A stretch of 64,000 nucleotides of DNA from NCBI GenBank assembly GCA_011390635.1, contig JAABSA010000019.1:1-64000 (forward strand), in the 5' to 3' direction. Below, one piece after another: positions 44,985 through 53,242 of this stretch. The stretch's first letter is position 1. Every line of letters begins with the position of its first letter. Origin of the DNA: Desulfotignum sp. Lineage in GTDB: Bacteria > Desulfobacterota > Desulfobacteria > Desulfobacterales > Desulfobacteraceae. Under the pieces are notes generated by a model. That model saw only the letters and a program-made list of their open reading frames with translations. It was not told the DNA's origin and did no database searches. The position numbers and the translations under genes were made by a program.

Positions 44985-45000
44985 TGTAAAAATTATTACA
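44985..45000. promoter_or_regulatory. Operator-like palindrome before the ZIP transporter
   Basis: TGTAA-AAATTA-TTACA, a TGTAA-N6-TTACA palindrome, follows TTGACA at 44973-44978 and so would overlap the spacer and -10 of that promoter. A metal-responsive repressor is a reasonable candidate, given the transporter downstream. Confidence 0.4.
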
Positions 45001-45109
45001 ACCGGTTCTGATACTTTTTTTAGGATATCACGATAGGACAGGCAGTGCAGACCAACTGCCGTCCAAATCCCGATATCCTGACACAATTTTTTTTGGAGAT
45101 GTGCTACAT

Positions 45110-45928
45110 ATGGCATATGATGCCGCTACGGTTATATTTGCATTTTCCCTCACCATTTTGGCCGGTCTGTCAACAGGGATCGGCAGCGCGCTGGCATTTT
45201 TTGCCAAAACCACCAACACCCGTTTCTTAACAGCATCCCTGGGGTTTTCCGCAGGGGTCATGATTTATGTTGCCCTGGTTGAAATCTTTGTCAAGGCCAG
45301 GGATTCTCTTGAGGCAGTACTGGGGCCGTTCCAGGGATATATGATGACCACCCTGGCCTTTTTCGCAGGTATCGCCCTGATCGCCATCATCGATTTCCTG
45401 GTTCCCGGCTTTGAAAATCCCCATGAAATAAGGAATGTTGAGGAAATACCGGATCATGACCTTTTGGTGCAAAAACAAAAATTAAAGCGCATGGGTATGT
45501 TTTCCGCTCTTGCTATTGGCATCCATAATTTTCCCGAAGGCATTGCCACCTTTGTGGGGGCTCTTTCAGATCCTGCACTGGGGGTGAGCATTGCCGTGGC
45601 CATTGCCATCCACAACATTCCGGAAGGTATTGCCGTATCTGTTCCCATCTATTATGCTACCGGCAGCCGGAAAAAAGCATTCGGCCTGTCTTTTTTGTCC
45701 GGCCTGGCCGAACCCGTGGGTGCGCTGCTGGGATATTTTATAATTCTCAGATATGCAACAGACACCCTGTTCGGCCTGCTGTTCGCCTCGGTGGCAGGTA
45801 TCATGGTATTTATTTCCCTGGATGAACTGCTGCCCACAGCGGAAAAATATGGAGAGCACCACATCGCCATGTACGGGGTTGTGGCCGGCATGGCTGTAAT
45901 GGCAGCCAGTCTGGTATTATTTGTCTAA
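45110..45928 (+). CDS. zupT: ZupT-like ZIP family metal transporter
   Basis: A 272-residue inner-membrane protein with eight predicted spans that should import zinc or other divalent metals. ATG 45110 is chosen over a GTG three codons upstream, which sits too close to the GGAG. The metal site is HNFPEGIATF in span 4 and HNIPEGIAVSVP in span 5, the two hallmark HNxPEG motifs. The third-fourth span loop carries HD and KQK residues. A palindromic operator-like site is upstream. The kinase gene starts 10 bases downstream. Confidence 0.94.
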   Translation: MAYDAATVIFAFSLTILAGLSTGIGSALAFFAKTTNTRFLTASLGFSAGVMIYVALVEIFVKARDSLEAVLGPFQGYMMTTLAFFAGIALIAIIDFLVPGFENPHEIRNVEEIPDHDLLVQKQKLKRMGMFSALAIGIHNFPEGIATFVGALSDPALGVSIAVAIAIHNIPEGIAVSVPIYYATGSRKKAFGLSFLSGLAEPVGALLGYFIILRYATDTLFGLLFASVAGIMVFISLDELLPTAEKYGEHHIAMYGVVAGMAVMAASLVLFV

Positions 45929-45938
45929 AAGGACACCC

Positions 45939-47855
45939 ATGAGTGAAAATGTAAATTATGACACACTGCGCCGACAGGTGACTGCGCTTGAAACCCGGCT
46001 TCGGGAACAGGAATCGCTGTGGGAAAAAGACAGGATTGCTGCGGATTATCACCGCAAGTTCCTGAAATTTATTCCCTACCCGGTACTGATCCGGGATGCC
46101 AAGGGCCTGATCACCTATCTGAACCCTGCCTTCACCCAGACATTCGGCTGGACCCAGGAGGAACTCAAGGGCACCCATGGCAAGGAATATATTCCGGTGC
46201 ACCTGCAGTCGCAACTGGCCAGAAAAATCAAATCACTGCCCCCGGGCAGAAGTGTTGTGAAACTGACCACCAAACGCCTGACCAAAACCGGACAGGCGTT
46301 GGATGTGGTGGTCCGGGTGGGCATCGACCGGGATGAAGACCTGAAACCCGCCGGCATGGTCATGGTATTCAGGGATGTGACCATGGAAAACCGCATTGAC
46401 CGGAACCAGAGCGCCATCAACCGCATCAGCCAGGCTTTGCCGCAGTATCCCCGGCTGCCGCAACTGCTCCAGTATGTGAGCGGTGAAATCAAGGAACTGC
46501 TGGGAACCCAGGGCGCCAATGTCATGCTTCTGGATAAGGATCGAAAGGAATTTTATTTTTTAAGCGCGGTGCATGATGACCCCACCACCCAGGAACGGGT
46601 CAAGAAAATCCGGTTCCCGGTGGATGAGCTATTGTCCGGCCAGGTGGTCAAAACAGGCAAGCCCCTTATCATGACATCTCTGCCAAAAGACCAGAAACTG
46701 CACAAAGACCGGGATGAAAAAATCGGATACCAGATAAAAAATGTGATGGTGGTGCCTTTGCAGACCACCACCCGGATCATCGGGGTTATCTCCGCTGACA
46801 ACAAAAAAGAGGGCATATTTGACCAGACCGACCTGGAAACCCTGAGCACCATTGCAGCAACAGTGGCGTTGTCCATTGAAAACGCCAGGGTTTCCGAAGA
46901 GTTAAAAAAAGCCAATGCAGAACTCCAAAGCCTGAATGCCGCCAAGGACAAAATGATCAGCCATCTGTCCCATGAACTCAAAACCCCGGTGGCCGTGCTG
47001 CTCAGTTCCATTAAAATATTATCCCGCAAACTGACGGATCTGCCCGAAGAAACCTGGCAGCCCACCCTGGAACGTATGCAGCGAAACCTCAAGCGCCTCA
47101 TCGGGATTGAAGATGAAATCTATGACATTGTGGAAAAAAAATCCTTTGCGCACAAACCGGTGTACTCCCTGATTTTTGACCAGTGCAAAGATACCATTGA
47201 AGCCTTGATCGCAGAAGAAACCGGAGAAACCGGTGTGGTCCAGAAAGTGCGGCAAACGCTGGATGATATTTTTTCCACCAGGGACCACGAAGAAAAACAG
47301 GTGCATCTGGACCGTTTTGTGGACCAGCGCATCACGGCCATCAGGCCATTGTTCCGTCACCGGGATGTGGACCTTTCAGCCGACCTTACCCCTGTCTCAC
47401 CCATCCGAATGCCCCTTGATCCTTTGCAGAAAGTAGTAGACGGCCTCATACGCAATGCCGTTGAAAACACCCCGGATGGCGGCAGCATCCAGGTCCTGGT
47501 AAAGGAAAGGGGCAAGGGGGTGGAATTTGTTGTCCAGGACCACGGCATCGGTCTCACCCCGGAAGCCCAAAAACGCATTTTTGAAGGGTTTTTTACCACC
47601 CAGGAAACCCTGCATTATTCTTCAAAGCAGCCCTTTGATTTCAATGCCGGCGGCAAAGGAGCGGATCTTTTGCGCATGAAAATATTTTCAGAACGATACC
47701 ATTTTAACATCTCCATGACCTCCAAGCGGTGCAGCCGCCTTCCCGGGGACACAGATATCTGCCCGGGCAGCAGGGAGGCATGCAGCAAACCAGCCGGCCC
47801 GCCATGTGACGGCAATACCAGAGTGACTGTATTGTTTGCTTTACCTGAAGCGTAA
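45939..47855 (+). CDS. PAS-GAF sensor histidine kinase
   Basis: A 638-residue cytoplasmic kinase; ATG 45939 has AAAGGA upstream. A short coiled coil (1-30) leads to a PAS domain (about 35-155: YPVLIRDAKGLITYLNPAFTQTFGWTQEEL), a GAF domain (about 175-320), a HisKA domain with the phospho-His in MISHLSHELKTPVA, and an HATPase domain (N box RNAVENTPDGG, G1 DHGIGL, F box FEGFFTT). The G2 box is loose (NAGGKGADLLRMK). The last ~40 residues carry four Cys (CSRLPGDTDIC...CSKPAGPPC), possibly a metal or redox site. No membrane span or receiver is present, and no partner regulator is adjacent. Confidence 0.9.
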   Translation: MSENVNYDTLRRQVTALETRLREQESLWEKDRIAADYHRKFLKFIPYPVLIRDAKGLITYLNPAFTQTFGWTQEELKGTHGKEYIPVHLQSQLARKIKSLPPGRSVVKLTTKRLTKTGQALDVVVRVGIDRDEDLKPAGMVMVFRDVTMENRIDRNQSAINRISQALPQYPRLPQLLQYVSGEIKELLGTQGANVMLLDKDRKEFYFLSAVHDDPTTQERVKKIRFPVDELLSGQVVKTGKPLIMTSLPKDQKLHKDRDEKIGYQIKNVMVVPLQTTTRIIGVISADNKKEGIFDQTDLETLSTIAATVALSIENARVSEELKKANAELQSLNAAKDKMISHLSHELKTPVAVLLSSIKILSRKLTDLPEETWQPTLERMQRNLKRLIGIEDEIYDIVEKKSFAHKPVYSLIFDQCKDTIEALIAEETGETGVVQKVRQTLDDIFSTRDHEEKQVHLDRFVDQRITAIRPLFRHRDVDLSADLTPVSPIRMPLDPLQKVVDGLIRNAVENTPDGGSIQVLVKERGKGVEFVVQDHGIGLTPEAQKRIFEGFFTTQETLHYSSKQPFDFNAGGKGADLLRMKIFSERYHFNISMTSKRCSRLPGDTDICPGSREACSKPAGPPCDGNTRVTVLFALPEA

Positions 47856-47872
47856 ATTTTTGGTGTATCACC

Positions 47873-47914
47873 CTTTGCACAGTTGTGTATCACACTGAAC
47901 AATTGTGCAAAGGC
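47873..47914. terminator. Convergent-gene hairpin, possible bidirectional terminator
   Basis: CCTTTGCACAGTTG (47873-47886) pairs with CAATTGTGCAAAGG (47901-47914), 13 of 14 bases, with a 14-base loop. No T run follows on either strand. Two short palindromes of the form GTGTATCAC lie at 47863-47871 and in the loop, so protein binding is also possible. Confidence 0.45.
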
Positions 47915-47941
47915 ACCCGCTTGTGGATGAGACGTCAGGTA

Positions 47942-48490
47942 TCAGATTTTCTGCTCATGTTTCTGAAAACAGGGAATGCACAGGTCTTTTTTCTCAAATC
48001 TGCGTATCCTGGATTCCATGACTTTTTCCCCGCACTCGTGGCAAATCATGCTCTCAAGAATCCGGGCCGGCCGTGCCGGAGGCGTATCCACGGGCTGAAC
48101 CTGGAACAGGTCATCGAGATCTGCAGCCATGATGGCCCGGGTCCTGTCTTCTCTGTCGGTAAATCCGCCGGGCGGCTCTTTTATGGCATCATCCAGGAAC
48201 AGGGCCCGGAACCCTTTTCCATTGTCCCGGTCAAAAAAAGTGAACCCGGATTTGCCATAATCTTTGTGAATCAGGTTCCCCTTGCCGAAGGTACACCCGG
48301 TCAGATACTGGATCCCGTCCACACCGCACATATCGGTTTCTGTCACACACACCATGTTGGCACCGGGCGCAAAGTCCAGGCGGTTCAACCCCAGTTCCGC
48401 AGCCCTGATCCCGATGGCCAGTCCCGGGCAGGAATGCCCGTGAAATGCGATGGTTTCTTCTATCTTTTTTTCATCTATCATGCAGGCCAT
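47942..48490 (-). CDS. FmdE-family protein with C-terminal zinc-ribbon-like Cys pairs
   Basis: A 182-residue cytoplasmic protein starting at the ATG preceded by GGAGG. The FmdE domain (about 10-125) has FHGHSCPGLAIGIRAAELGL and the VCVTETDMCGVDGIQYLTGCTFGKGNL segment, whose His and Cys residues hold a metal in relatives. A C-terminal four-Cys knuckle follows (MICHECGEKV...LCIPCFQKH), as in other FmdE proteins of non-methanogens. Such proteins occur with molybdo/tungsto-formylmethanofuran dehydrogenases or near molybdenum genes; the function here is unknown. It converges with the kinase gene. Confidence 0.87.
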   Translation of the reverse strand: MACMIDEKKIEETIAFHGHSCPGLAIGIRAAELGLNRLDFAPGANMVCVTETDMCGVDGIQYLTGCTFGKGNLIHKDYGKSGFTFFDRDNGKGFRALFLDDAIKEPPGGFTDREDRTRAIMAADLDDLFQVQPVDTPPARPARILESMICHECGEKVMESRIRRFEKKDLCIPCFQKHEQKI

Positions 48491-48694
48491 AAAGCCCTCC
48501 TTATAGTTTACCAAATGAGATTAATGTTACCACATCATGCAACACTTTGCAGACGATTTGCCAAATCATGTCCAGCGGTCGCAGGCAGCATCACACATGT
48601 CCTTGCTATAACCAGTAATTATAGGATAACATAACCATTCACCATTAAAACTCATAATTTTTTCCTCTTGGAATGTCAATAAAAAGGAGCTGAC

Positions 48695-49285
48695 ATGCTG
48701 GCAGATCTCATAAACAACCTTTCCCGGATCCACACCCGGAATATCTCCATGACCACCTTTCCCCATAACGACGGCCGGGTCATTGTGGCAGGAGAACTCA
48801 CCGACACCCGGTATGTGAAGATATTCGATATCACCGGCCGGGTCCTGGAACCCGGCACCATACACCACATCCGCCTGTACTGCCTGGTGGCCCCGGACCC
48901 GCTGCGCATTGTCGAGGCCGAAGCGGACATGCCAACCATTCCCATGGCAGAATGCCGCGCCACCCTGGACCGGGTCCCGCTCCTGGTAGGGCTGGAAATC
49001 AAACCCGGGTTCACCCGCAAAGTGGCCGGAATCATGGGGAGCATAAGAGGATGCACCCATCTTTGCACGCTGACCAAAGCCATGGCCCAGGAAATGGTCC
49101 ATGGCTGGCTCACCGAAAAGCGCAGGGAACCCATGCTTTTGCCGGACAGCATCGAAGATATCAAAGAAAGCGGATTTCTGGTGGATTCCTGCCGGATGTG
49201 GAAACAGGACGGACCCAAGATCCAGGCCCTGGCACAGGCCATACAGGAGGCACCGCATGACTCCAAAAAAACACGAAAATTTTGA
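48695..49285 (+). CDS. DUF2889 family protein
   Basis: A 196-residue soluble protein with AAGGAG before its ATG. The sequence matches the DUF2889 pattern from memory: IKIxFDITGRVLEPGTIHHIRL, the VAPDPLRIVEAEADM segment, and the conserved motif GIMGSIRGCTHLCTLTKAMAQ with Cys/His. Biochemical function is unknown. The 204-base region upstream separates it from the divergent FmdE gene, and the next gene converges on it. Confidence 0.85.
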   Translation: MLADLINNLSRIHTRNISMTTFPHNDGRVIVAGELTDTRYVKIFDITGRVLEPGTIHHIRLYCLVAPDPLRIVEAEADMPTIPMAECRATLDRVPLLVGLEIKPGFTRKVAGIMGSIRGCTHLCTLTKAMAQEMVHGWLTEKRREPMLLPDSIEDIKESGFLVDSCRMWKQDGPKIQALAQAIQEAPHDSKKTRKF

Positions 49286-49294
49286 CAGATGGTA

Positions 49295-50203
49295 TTACTG
49301 CCGGATGGCCAGGCGTTTTTCAAAAAATGATATGGACCGGGACAGAGAAAAAGTCAGAACAAAATACAAAAGAGTGATGGTGATCCAGATTTCAAAGGTG
49401 AGAAAAGTGGCCGCCATCAGTTCCATGCCCTGGAAGGTAAGCTCCTGGACAGAGATGACCGAAACAATGGCGGAATCCTTGATGGTGGAGATAAACTGGC
49501 CGGCCAGGGGAAAAGCGGCCCGCCGGAATGCCTGGGGCAGCACCACCAGCCGAAAAGTTTTGGACGGAGACAAACCGATGGACCAGGCTGCCTCCCACTG
49601 GCCCTTGGAAATACCGTTTATGCCGCCTCTGACGATTTCTGAAATATAGGCCCCTTCATAAATGGCCAGGGCAACCGCTGCTGAAACAAACGCATTGATC
49701 TGCCCGGGACCGGCCCCGAAAACCGCTATTGCCCGCTGGATGGTGTCTGATTGATTGCGAAGCCATACATCCAGTCCCAGGGCATCTAAAAACTGACTGG
49801 AAACAAAATAATAAAACAGGATCACCAGCACCAGAGAGGGAATGTTCCGGACGGTTTCCACATAAAACCGGCTTACCAGCCGGCTGAGAAACCCGCCCTT
49901 GGCACCCATGATCCCTGAAAGGGTTCCCAGGATAAATCCCATCACCATGGACCAGGTGCTCAGTTTAATGGTGGTAAAAAAACCCTGTAAAAGCATATTG
50001 GTTTTAAAATGGCCGGTGACCGGGTCCCTGAACAGAAAATAACCGGGAATAATATCCCATTCCCACTGGTAGTCAAGCACCCGGACCATGCGGACAAAAA
50101 AAAGAAAAATTGCAGCTGCTACAGCCAGGACCACTGCCAGATCAACCAGGGTCAAACGGCCGGCTGGTTTATTTAACAAGGTCTTCCCATTTTCTGGATT
50201 CAA
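49295..50203 (-). CDS. Polar amino acid ABC transporter, permease subunit
   Basis: A 302-residue inner-membrane protein (HisM/GlnP type). A long N-terminal tail and first span (LVDLAVVLAVAAAIFLFFV) precede the transport domain. The EAA-like loop for the ATPase reads AWSIGLSPSKTFRLVVLPQAFRRAAFP. The start is a TTG that overlaps the binding-protein gene by 35 bases; a second TTG eight codons later is also possible. No ATPase gene is next to this trio, so the energy subunit must be encoded elsewhere. Confidence 0.88.
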   Translation of the reverse strand: MNPENGKTLLNKPAGRLTLVDLAVVLAVAAAIFLFFVRMVRVLDYQWEWDIIPGYFLFRDPVTGHFKTNMLLQGFFTTIKLSTWSMVMGFILGTLSGIMGAKGGFLSRLVSRFYVETVRNIPSLVLVILFYYFVSSQFLDALGLDVWLRNQSDTIQRAIAVFGAGPGQINAFVSAAVALAIYEGAYISEIVRGGINGISKGQWEAAWSIGLSPSKTFRLVVLPQAFRRAAFPLAGQFISTIKDSAIVSVISVQELTFQGMELMAATFLTFEIWITITLLYFVLTFSLSRSISFFEKRLAIRQ

Positions 50204-50987
50204 ACCAGTATGCTTTTTTCTCTTTTAAAAACCCCTGGGCATGCATATTGAGGATCCAGTTGTTAAAATAATTAAGCGCATCATAGTCCCCTTTACGGAT
50301 GGCAAATCCAATGGGCTCTTTGGTAAAGTTCTCTTCCAGGGGGACAAATAATTTATCCGGGTATTTCAAGGCATGGAACACCGGCATGGGGGCAGAGGAG
50401 ACCACGGCATGGACCCTTCCCAGATTGAGCTCCTGCAGGGCCTGGCTTTCATTTTCAAACAGGCGCAGCCTGGCATTGGGTATGAATTTTCTGGCTGCCT
50501 GTTCCGCAGTGGTCCCCATGCGCACGGCGATATCCACTTCTTTTTTGTTAAAATCCGCCAGGGTGGAAAATCCTTCGGCTTTTTTCCTGTGGGCCACCAT
50601 GGACATACCTGAATAATCATAGGGCATGGTGAAATTCACTTTCAGGTTCCGCTCCGGGGTGATCCCCATGCCACCGATGATGACATCAAACTTGCCGGTC
50701 ATCAGGGCAGGGATAATGCCGGACCAGGCAGTGGGAACAAACTCAACTTCAACCCCCATATCCCGGGCCAGTTTTCTGGCCACATCAATTTCAAATCCGA
50801 TGAGTTTCCCCTGCTTGTCTTTCATGGCCCAGGGTACAAAAGTGGACATGCCCACCCGGATCACCTTGTTTTTCTGAATTTTTTCGATAACACTCTCTTT
50901 GGCCAGCTGGCTGCCCACTTCTGCGGCCGGACAGGTGGTAACCGATATGAGCAAAAACACCAGCACAGCAAATCCGATTTTTTTCAT
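50169..50987 (-). CDS. Polar amino acid ABC transporter, binding protein
   Basis: A 272-residue periplasmic protein with a signal peptide (MKKIGFAVLVFLLISVTTCPA). Residues after ~40 follow the family-3 solute-binding fold: VIRVGMSTFVPWAMKDKQGKLIGFEIDVARKLA, TGKFDVIIGGMGITPERNLKVNFTMPY and the AVVSSAPMPVFHALKYP hinge part. It would bind a polar amino acid; the exact one is not readable. The two permease genes flank it. Confidence 0.93.
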   Translation of the reverse strand: MKKIGFAVLVFLLISVTTCPAAEVGSQLAKESVIEKIQKNKVIRVGMSTFVPWAMKDKQGKLIGFEIDVARKLARDMGVEVEFVPTAWSGIIPALMTGKFDVIIGGMGITPERNLKVNFTMPYDYSGMSMVAHRKKAEGFSTLADFNKKEVDIAVRMGTTAEQAARKFIPNARLRLFENESQALQELNLGRVHAVVSSAPMPVFHALKYPDKLFVPLEENFTKEPIGFAIRKGDYDALNYFNNWILNMHAQGFLKEKKAYWFESRKWEDLVK

Positions 50988-51014
50988 GAAACCTCCCTTT
51001 GTCTTTATTACTGG

Positions 51015-51785
51015 TTAATGAATATATTTCATCCGGTTTTCAAATATCCGGATAATGAATGAAAGACTTGCTGTAATCCACAGATAACATAATGCCACAG
51101 CAAACCAGATTTCAAAAGTTAAAAATGTTTCCGATACGACTTTCTGGCCCTGCATGGTCAGATCATAAATGGATATGGTGCTGACCAGAGCGGAATCCTT
51201 TATCAGGGCCACGCTCTGGCCGGCCAGCATGGGCAGGGTCTGCCGCAGCATCTGGGGAAGGATCACCCGGTAATAGACTACCGTGGTCGGAAGACCGATA
51301 CTTTCAGCTGCTTCAAACTGCCCCCTGGGAATATTGACAATGCCGGAACGGATGATTTCCGAAGAATACGCCCCTTCAAAAAGACTCAGGGCCATAACTG
51401 CTGATACAAAAGCGGACAGGCCGAGAACCGGTGATATGACAAAATAGATCACAAAGATCTGAATCAGCAGCGGTGTGTTGCGGATGGTTTCCACATAACA
51501 CCAGGCCAGCACCCGCAGTGAAAGAAACGGCGACAGCCTGGCAAAGGCTGATACCATACCGATGACCAGAGCCAATACAAGGGAGATCAACGAAATCTTC
51601 AAGGTAACAAAAAGGCCCTGGAGCAATACCCCTGCCATAAACTGCCCGTTTTCAAAAGAAAAGAAATAGGGTCGGACACGGTACCATTGCCAGTTATAAG
51701 AAAGATTCTGGTATCCCATCACCACAACCAGGATTACCAGACCCAAAAATACTGCTGACGTTATGATTTTTTTTCTTTGTTTCAT
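51015..51785 (-). CDS. Polar amino acid ABC transporter, second permease subunit
   Basis: A 256-residue inner-membrane protein with about five spans. The first is at residues ~10-25 (SAVFLGLVILVVVMGY). The ATPase contact loop is ESIGLPTTVVYYRVILPQMLRQTLP. It resembles the other permease in this cluster, so the pair probably forms a heterodimer. It is the first gene of the leftward group; the binding protein starts 27 bases downstream. Confidence 0.93.
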   Translation of the reverse strand: MKQRKKIITSAVFLGLVILVVVMGYQNLSYNWQWYRVRPYFFSFENGQFMAGVLLQGLFVTLKISLISLVLALVIGMVSAFARLSPFLSLRVLAWCYVETIRNTPLLIQIFVIYFVISPVLGLSAFVSAVMALSLFEGAYSSEIIRSGIVNIPRGQFEAAESIGLPTTVVYYRVILPQMLRQTLPMLAGQSVALIKDSALVSTISIYDLTMQGQKVVSETFLTFEIWFAVALCYLWITASLSFIIRIFENRMKYIH

Positions 51786-51912
51786 TTCTTTGCCTTTTCA
51801 AATACCAAGCAAGTAAGATACCACAGCAAAAAAAAACCTGCCACCTTTTATCGGCCGGCAGATCCTGAGCCCGGCACCGGCATGAGTTGTCTCAAATCAA
51901 TAAGAGCCGCCC

Positions 51913-51941
51913 TTGTCTTTTGGTCAATTTTTTATTAAACT
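51913..51941 (+). promoter_or_regulatory. Candidate promoter of the HTH regulator
   Basis: TTGTCT (51913-51918), 17-base spacer, TAAACT (51936-51941). It is 55 bases upstream of the ATG at 51996, and matches are fair. Confidence 0.45.
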
Positions 51942-51995
51942 CTGAATTCAAATAAAAATAAACTGTATTCACTCATATAGGATTTGTTCAATACC

Positions 51996-53024
51996 ATGCG
52001 CAGTTTTCCAGATACTCTTGTTAGAATCATAAAAAAAAGCGATCTCAATATCAACCAGATCAGCAAAATATCCGGTATCTCCAACACCTATCTGACAAAA
52101 CTGCTCCGACACAAAATCAATCATCCGGGCAAAGACAAGATCGCTTCAGTCCTTTTGGCCCTGAATTTTCAAATCACGGAGATCAACGGGGTGCTGGCGG
52201 ACTATGATTACCAGCCACTGAACCACCATGATATCCCCGCAATTTTAAAAAACAACCGGAACCGCCGGTTTGAAGGACGGATCGTCCCGCATTTCGACTA
52301 CATCTATTTTGAGCTGGTCATGGCGGCCCTGGAAGCAGTGGGTGGCACCAAAATCATCATCAAAGAGCGGCCCAGCGGAATTTTCATTCCCATGGACCTG
52401 TACATGATGAAAGAGTTTCCCATTGAATCAGATGACCTGGCAGCCCGTTTTTTTATGACCTTTACCCATGATGTGGTGGCGGAGCGCAAAAAACTGTTTC
52501 TGGAAAACTGCCACAGGGGGTACCGGTTTGAAACCTATATCTGCCAGGGCTGCCTGGAAGAAAGTTTGAAAAACAACATTGGCACCCGGGCGCAAAAAGC
52601 CAACCCCCGTAAAGCAGAATTGTTTGCCCGGTATTTTGCCAATGCTGTGTCTGCTTTTTTAAAATTTCCGGATCAGCACCTGCACCGGGTGGTCAAACGC
52701 TGCACCTATTTTCAGTTCCAGATCCAGGATGCCCAGGGTAAGAACCCCAAGGTCAGCTTTACCTCGGACCGACGGCACTATTTTCACAACGAATGGGAGC
52801 AGCTCAGCATTGAAGGCTTTTTGTCCAATGCTCCGGGCATCACCGACCTGTTTTTCCATGAGGTGGAAAAATGCCGGATGGCGGCCCAAAAAACGCAGGA
52901 TATCTCTACCCCCCGGGGATTTCATGACTATATCCATTCGCTGTTCGCAGCCTACGGCATGGATAGGATATTTGAACAGGCCCTGTCTTCTCTAATGGAA
53001 ACCAGTGAATTGATGTTTCATTAG
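51996..53024 (+). CDS. HTH regulator with an unknown C-terminal domain
   Basis: A 342-residue protein. Residues ~8-60 form an XRE-like helix-turn-helix (LVRIIKKSDLNINQISKISGISNTYLTKLLRHK). The rest is unassigned, with conserved-looking HFDYIYFELVMAALEAVGG, a Cys pair in YICQGCLEESL, and a helical C-terminus. No membrane span is present. ATG 51996 is used; a TTG four codons earlier is also in frame, and the ribosome site (AGGA) is not decisive. It lies between the divergent amino acid transporter genes and the dipeptide operon, either of which it may control. Confidence 0.78.
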   Translation: MRSFPDTLVRIIKKSDLNINQISKISGISNTYLTKLLRHKINHPGKDKIASVLLALNFQITEINGVLADYDYQPLNHHDIPAILKNNRNRRFEGRIVPHFDYIYFELVMAALEAVGGTKIIIKERPSGIFIPMDLYMMKEFPIESDDLAARFFMTFTHDVVAERKKLFLENCHRGYRFETYICQGCLEESLKNNIGTRAQKANPRKAELFARYFANAVSAFLKFPDQHLHRVVKRCTYFQFQIQDAQGKNPKVSFTSDRRHYFHNEWEQLSIEGFLSNAPGITDLFFHEVEKCRMAAQKTQDISTPRGFHDYIHSLFAAYGMDRIFEQALSSLMETSELMFH

Positions 53025-53075
53025 AATTCTTCCGTGGATGCTTTCCGGGAATCCGCCTGATCCTGGTGCAAGCTT

Positions 53076-53102
53076 CTGGCGGTGTCCTGTGAACGGACCG
53101 TC
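53076..53102 (+). repeat. Partial copy of the structured element seen at 16.1 kb
   Basis: Bases 53076-53102 match 16112-16138 at 26 of 27 positions, around the core GTGTCCTGTGAACGGACCGT. The core can fold (GTCC/GGAC). No matching right arm follows here. Confidence 0.65.
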
Positions 53103-53142
53103 TGTGTCAGATAGTCTGGCTGGATATGCGGTCACCTGGAGA

Positions 53143-53167
53143 AAAGTTTAATTTTTTTTTAAACTTT
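53143..53167. terminator. AT-rich palindrome between the HTH gene and the dipeptide operon
   Basis: AAAGTTTAA (53143-53151), seven T's, TTAAACTTT (53159-53167). It can be a weak terminator for the HTH gene or an operator for the transport operon. A possible promoter follows (TTGACC at 53181, TAACCA at 53205). Confidence 0.4.
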
Positions 53168-53242
53168 ATAGAAATTTTTATTGACCCCTTCTCTATTTGT
53201 GTGCTAACCAAAAGGAAACTTTACCACCACCAAGGAACTGCC

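Noticed and set aside
48566-49258. Minus-strand ORFs opposite the DUF2889 gene
   Set aside because: The plus-strand gene has a ribosome site and family motif; the reverse frames have neither.
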